DNA from: an uncultured Peptococcaceae bacterium
GTDB taxonomy: Bacteria > Bacillota > Limnochordia > Darwinibacteriales > Darwinibacteriaceae
DNA: 5,664 nt
Direction: 5' to 3'
NCBI GenBank assembly: GCA_937988745.1
Contig: CALKAR010000029.1
Location: 1-5,664, forward strand
Positions 5,524-5,664 of this stretch are shown here, piece after piece (position 1 is the stretch's first letter; each line of letters opens with the position of its first letter). Below the pieces are notes generated by a model. It was not told where the DNA came from, did not search any database, and saw nothing but the letters and a program-made list of their open reading frames with translations. The position numbers and the translations under genes are program-made.

Positions 5524-5551
5524 AGTCAGTACGGAAGGGGTGAGAAGCCTA

Positions 5552-5571
5552 ACAATACTATGCCGTATTGT
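5552..5571. repeat. Short inverted repeat downstream of the regulator
   Basis: ACAATAC (5552-5558) and GTATTGT (5565-5571) form a perfect 7-bp stem around a six-base loop. No U-tract follows, so a terminator is unlikely. It sits between the regulator stop and the next gene start and could be an operator or a weak mRNA hairpin. Confidence 0.35.
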
Positions 5572-5624
5572 GCCGTTCGTTTGTACAGGTAGAAGGAAAA
5601 AAACAAACAGAAAGGATGTTCAGT

Positions 5625-5664
5625 GTGACCCTAGGTCGAACTGGAAGGTTACTGCTTTGTTTGT
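5625..5664 (+). CDS. 5' end of a downstream gene (partial, runs off the window)
   Basis: A GTG at 5625-5627 has AAAGGA (5611-5616) eight bases upstream and opens a frame to the window edge reading M-T-L-G-R-T-G-R-L-L-L-C-L. Basic residues followed by a Leu-rich stretch look like the start of a signal peptide or membrane segment. An in-frame ATG at 5616 would overlap the ribosome binding site and is less likely. It starts 101 bases after the LacI-family stop on the same strand, so it could be co-transcribed with the regulator. Only 13 codons are visible and no function can be assigned. Confidence 0.4.
   Translation, partial: MTLGRTGRLLLCL

Noticed and set aside
5529..5571. Rho-independent terminator after the regulator
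   Set aside because: The inverted repeats are short and AT-rich and no T-tract follows; read-through into the next gene is as likely.
1..5664. CRISPR array, tRNA/rRNA, insertion sequence, phage or defence genes
   Set aside because: No regularly spaced repeats, structured RNA genes, transposase motifs or terminal inverted repeats were found; the coding space is filled by the transporter and regulators.

Overview
The window holds one complete sugar-type ABC transport operon with its divergent LacI-family regulator. A decayed MerR/TipA-type regulator lies on the left edge and the first codons of another gene on the right edge. AGGAGG-type ribosome binding sites, sigma-A-like promoters (TTGAC-17-TAAAAT), intrinsic-terminator-like hairpins and a TipAS/Mta-type protein all point to a Bacillota-like bacterium of intermediate GC. 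The substrate-binding protein has a signal peptide ending in Ala-X-Ala with no lipobox. That is unusual for a classical monoderm Firmicute and leaves room for a diderm or early-branching lineage. I cannot name the genus.

Layout. Positions 1-650 (+) carry the remains of a MerR/Mta/TipA regulator. The recognisable DNA-binding half is lost or scrambled, the ligand-binding half is open at 60-590, and an in-frame TAG at 588-590 cuts off the last ~19 residues, which are still readable up to 650. A perfect 13-bp hairpin at 640-669 sits between this gene and the convergent transporter and can serve both strands. From 4208 down to 690 (-) run the secreted substrate-binding protein, the double-domain ATPase and the single permease, in that order (RbsB-RbsA-RbsC type). 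A perfect 34-bp palindrome separates the first two genes. The ribosome binding site of the permease lies between the ATPase stop codon and the permease start. Positions 4209-4512 are the divergent control region: one promoter for the transporter, one for the regulator, a CG-centred 24-bp palindrome just upstream of the regulator start, and a repeat-containing leader in front of the binding protein. The LacI-family regulator occupies 4513-5523 (+). After it come a short hairpin and a probable GTG start at 5625 of a gene that leaves the window.

How they work together. The binding protein would capture a monosaccharide or similar small polar ligand and deliver it to a permease dimer powered by the ATPase. 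The LacI protein most likely senses the sugar or a derivative and controls its own promoter and possibly the transporter. No catabolic enzyme is visible, so the substrate cannot be fixed from this window.

No undescribed system is evident. The points most worth a second look are the decaying TipA-type gene with its well-placed internal start, the 34-bp palindrome inside the operon, the CG-centred operator that also resembles a catabolite-responsive element, and the asymmetric ATPase with a degenerate first signature motif.
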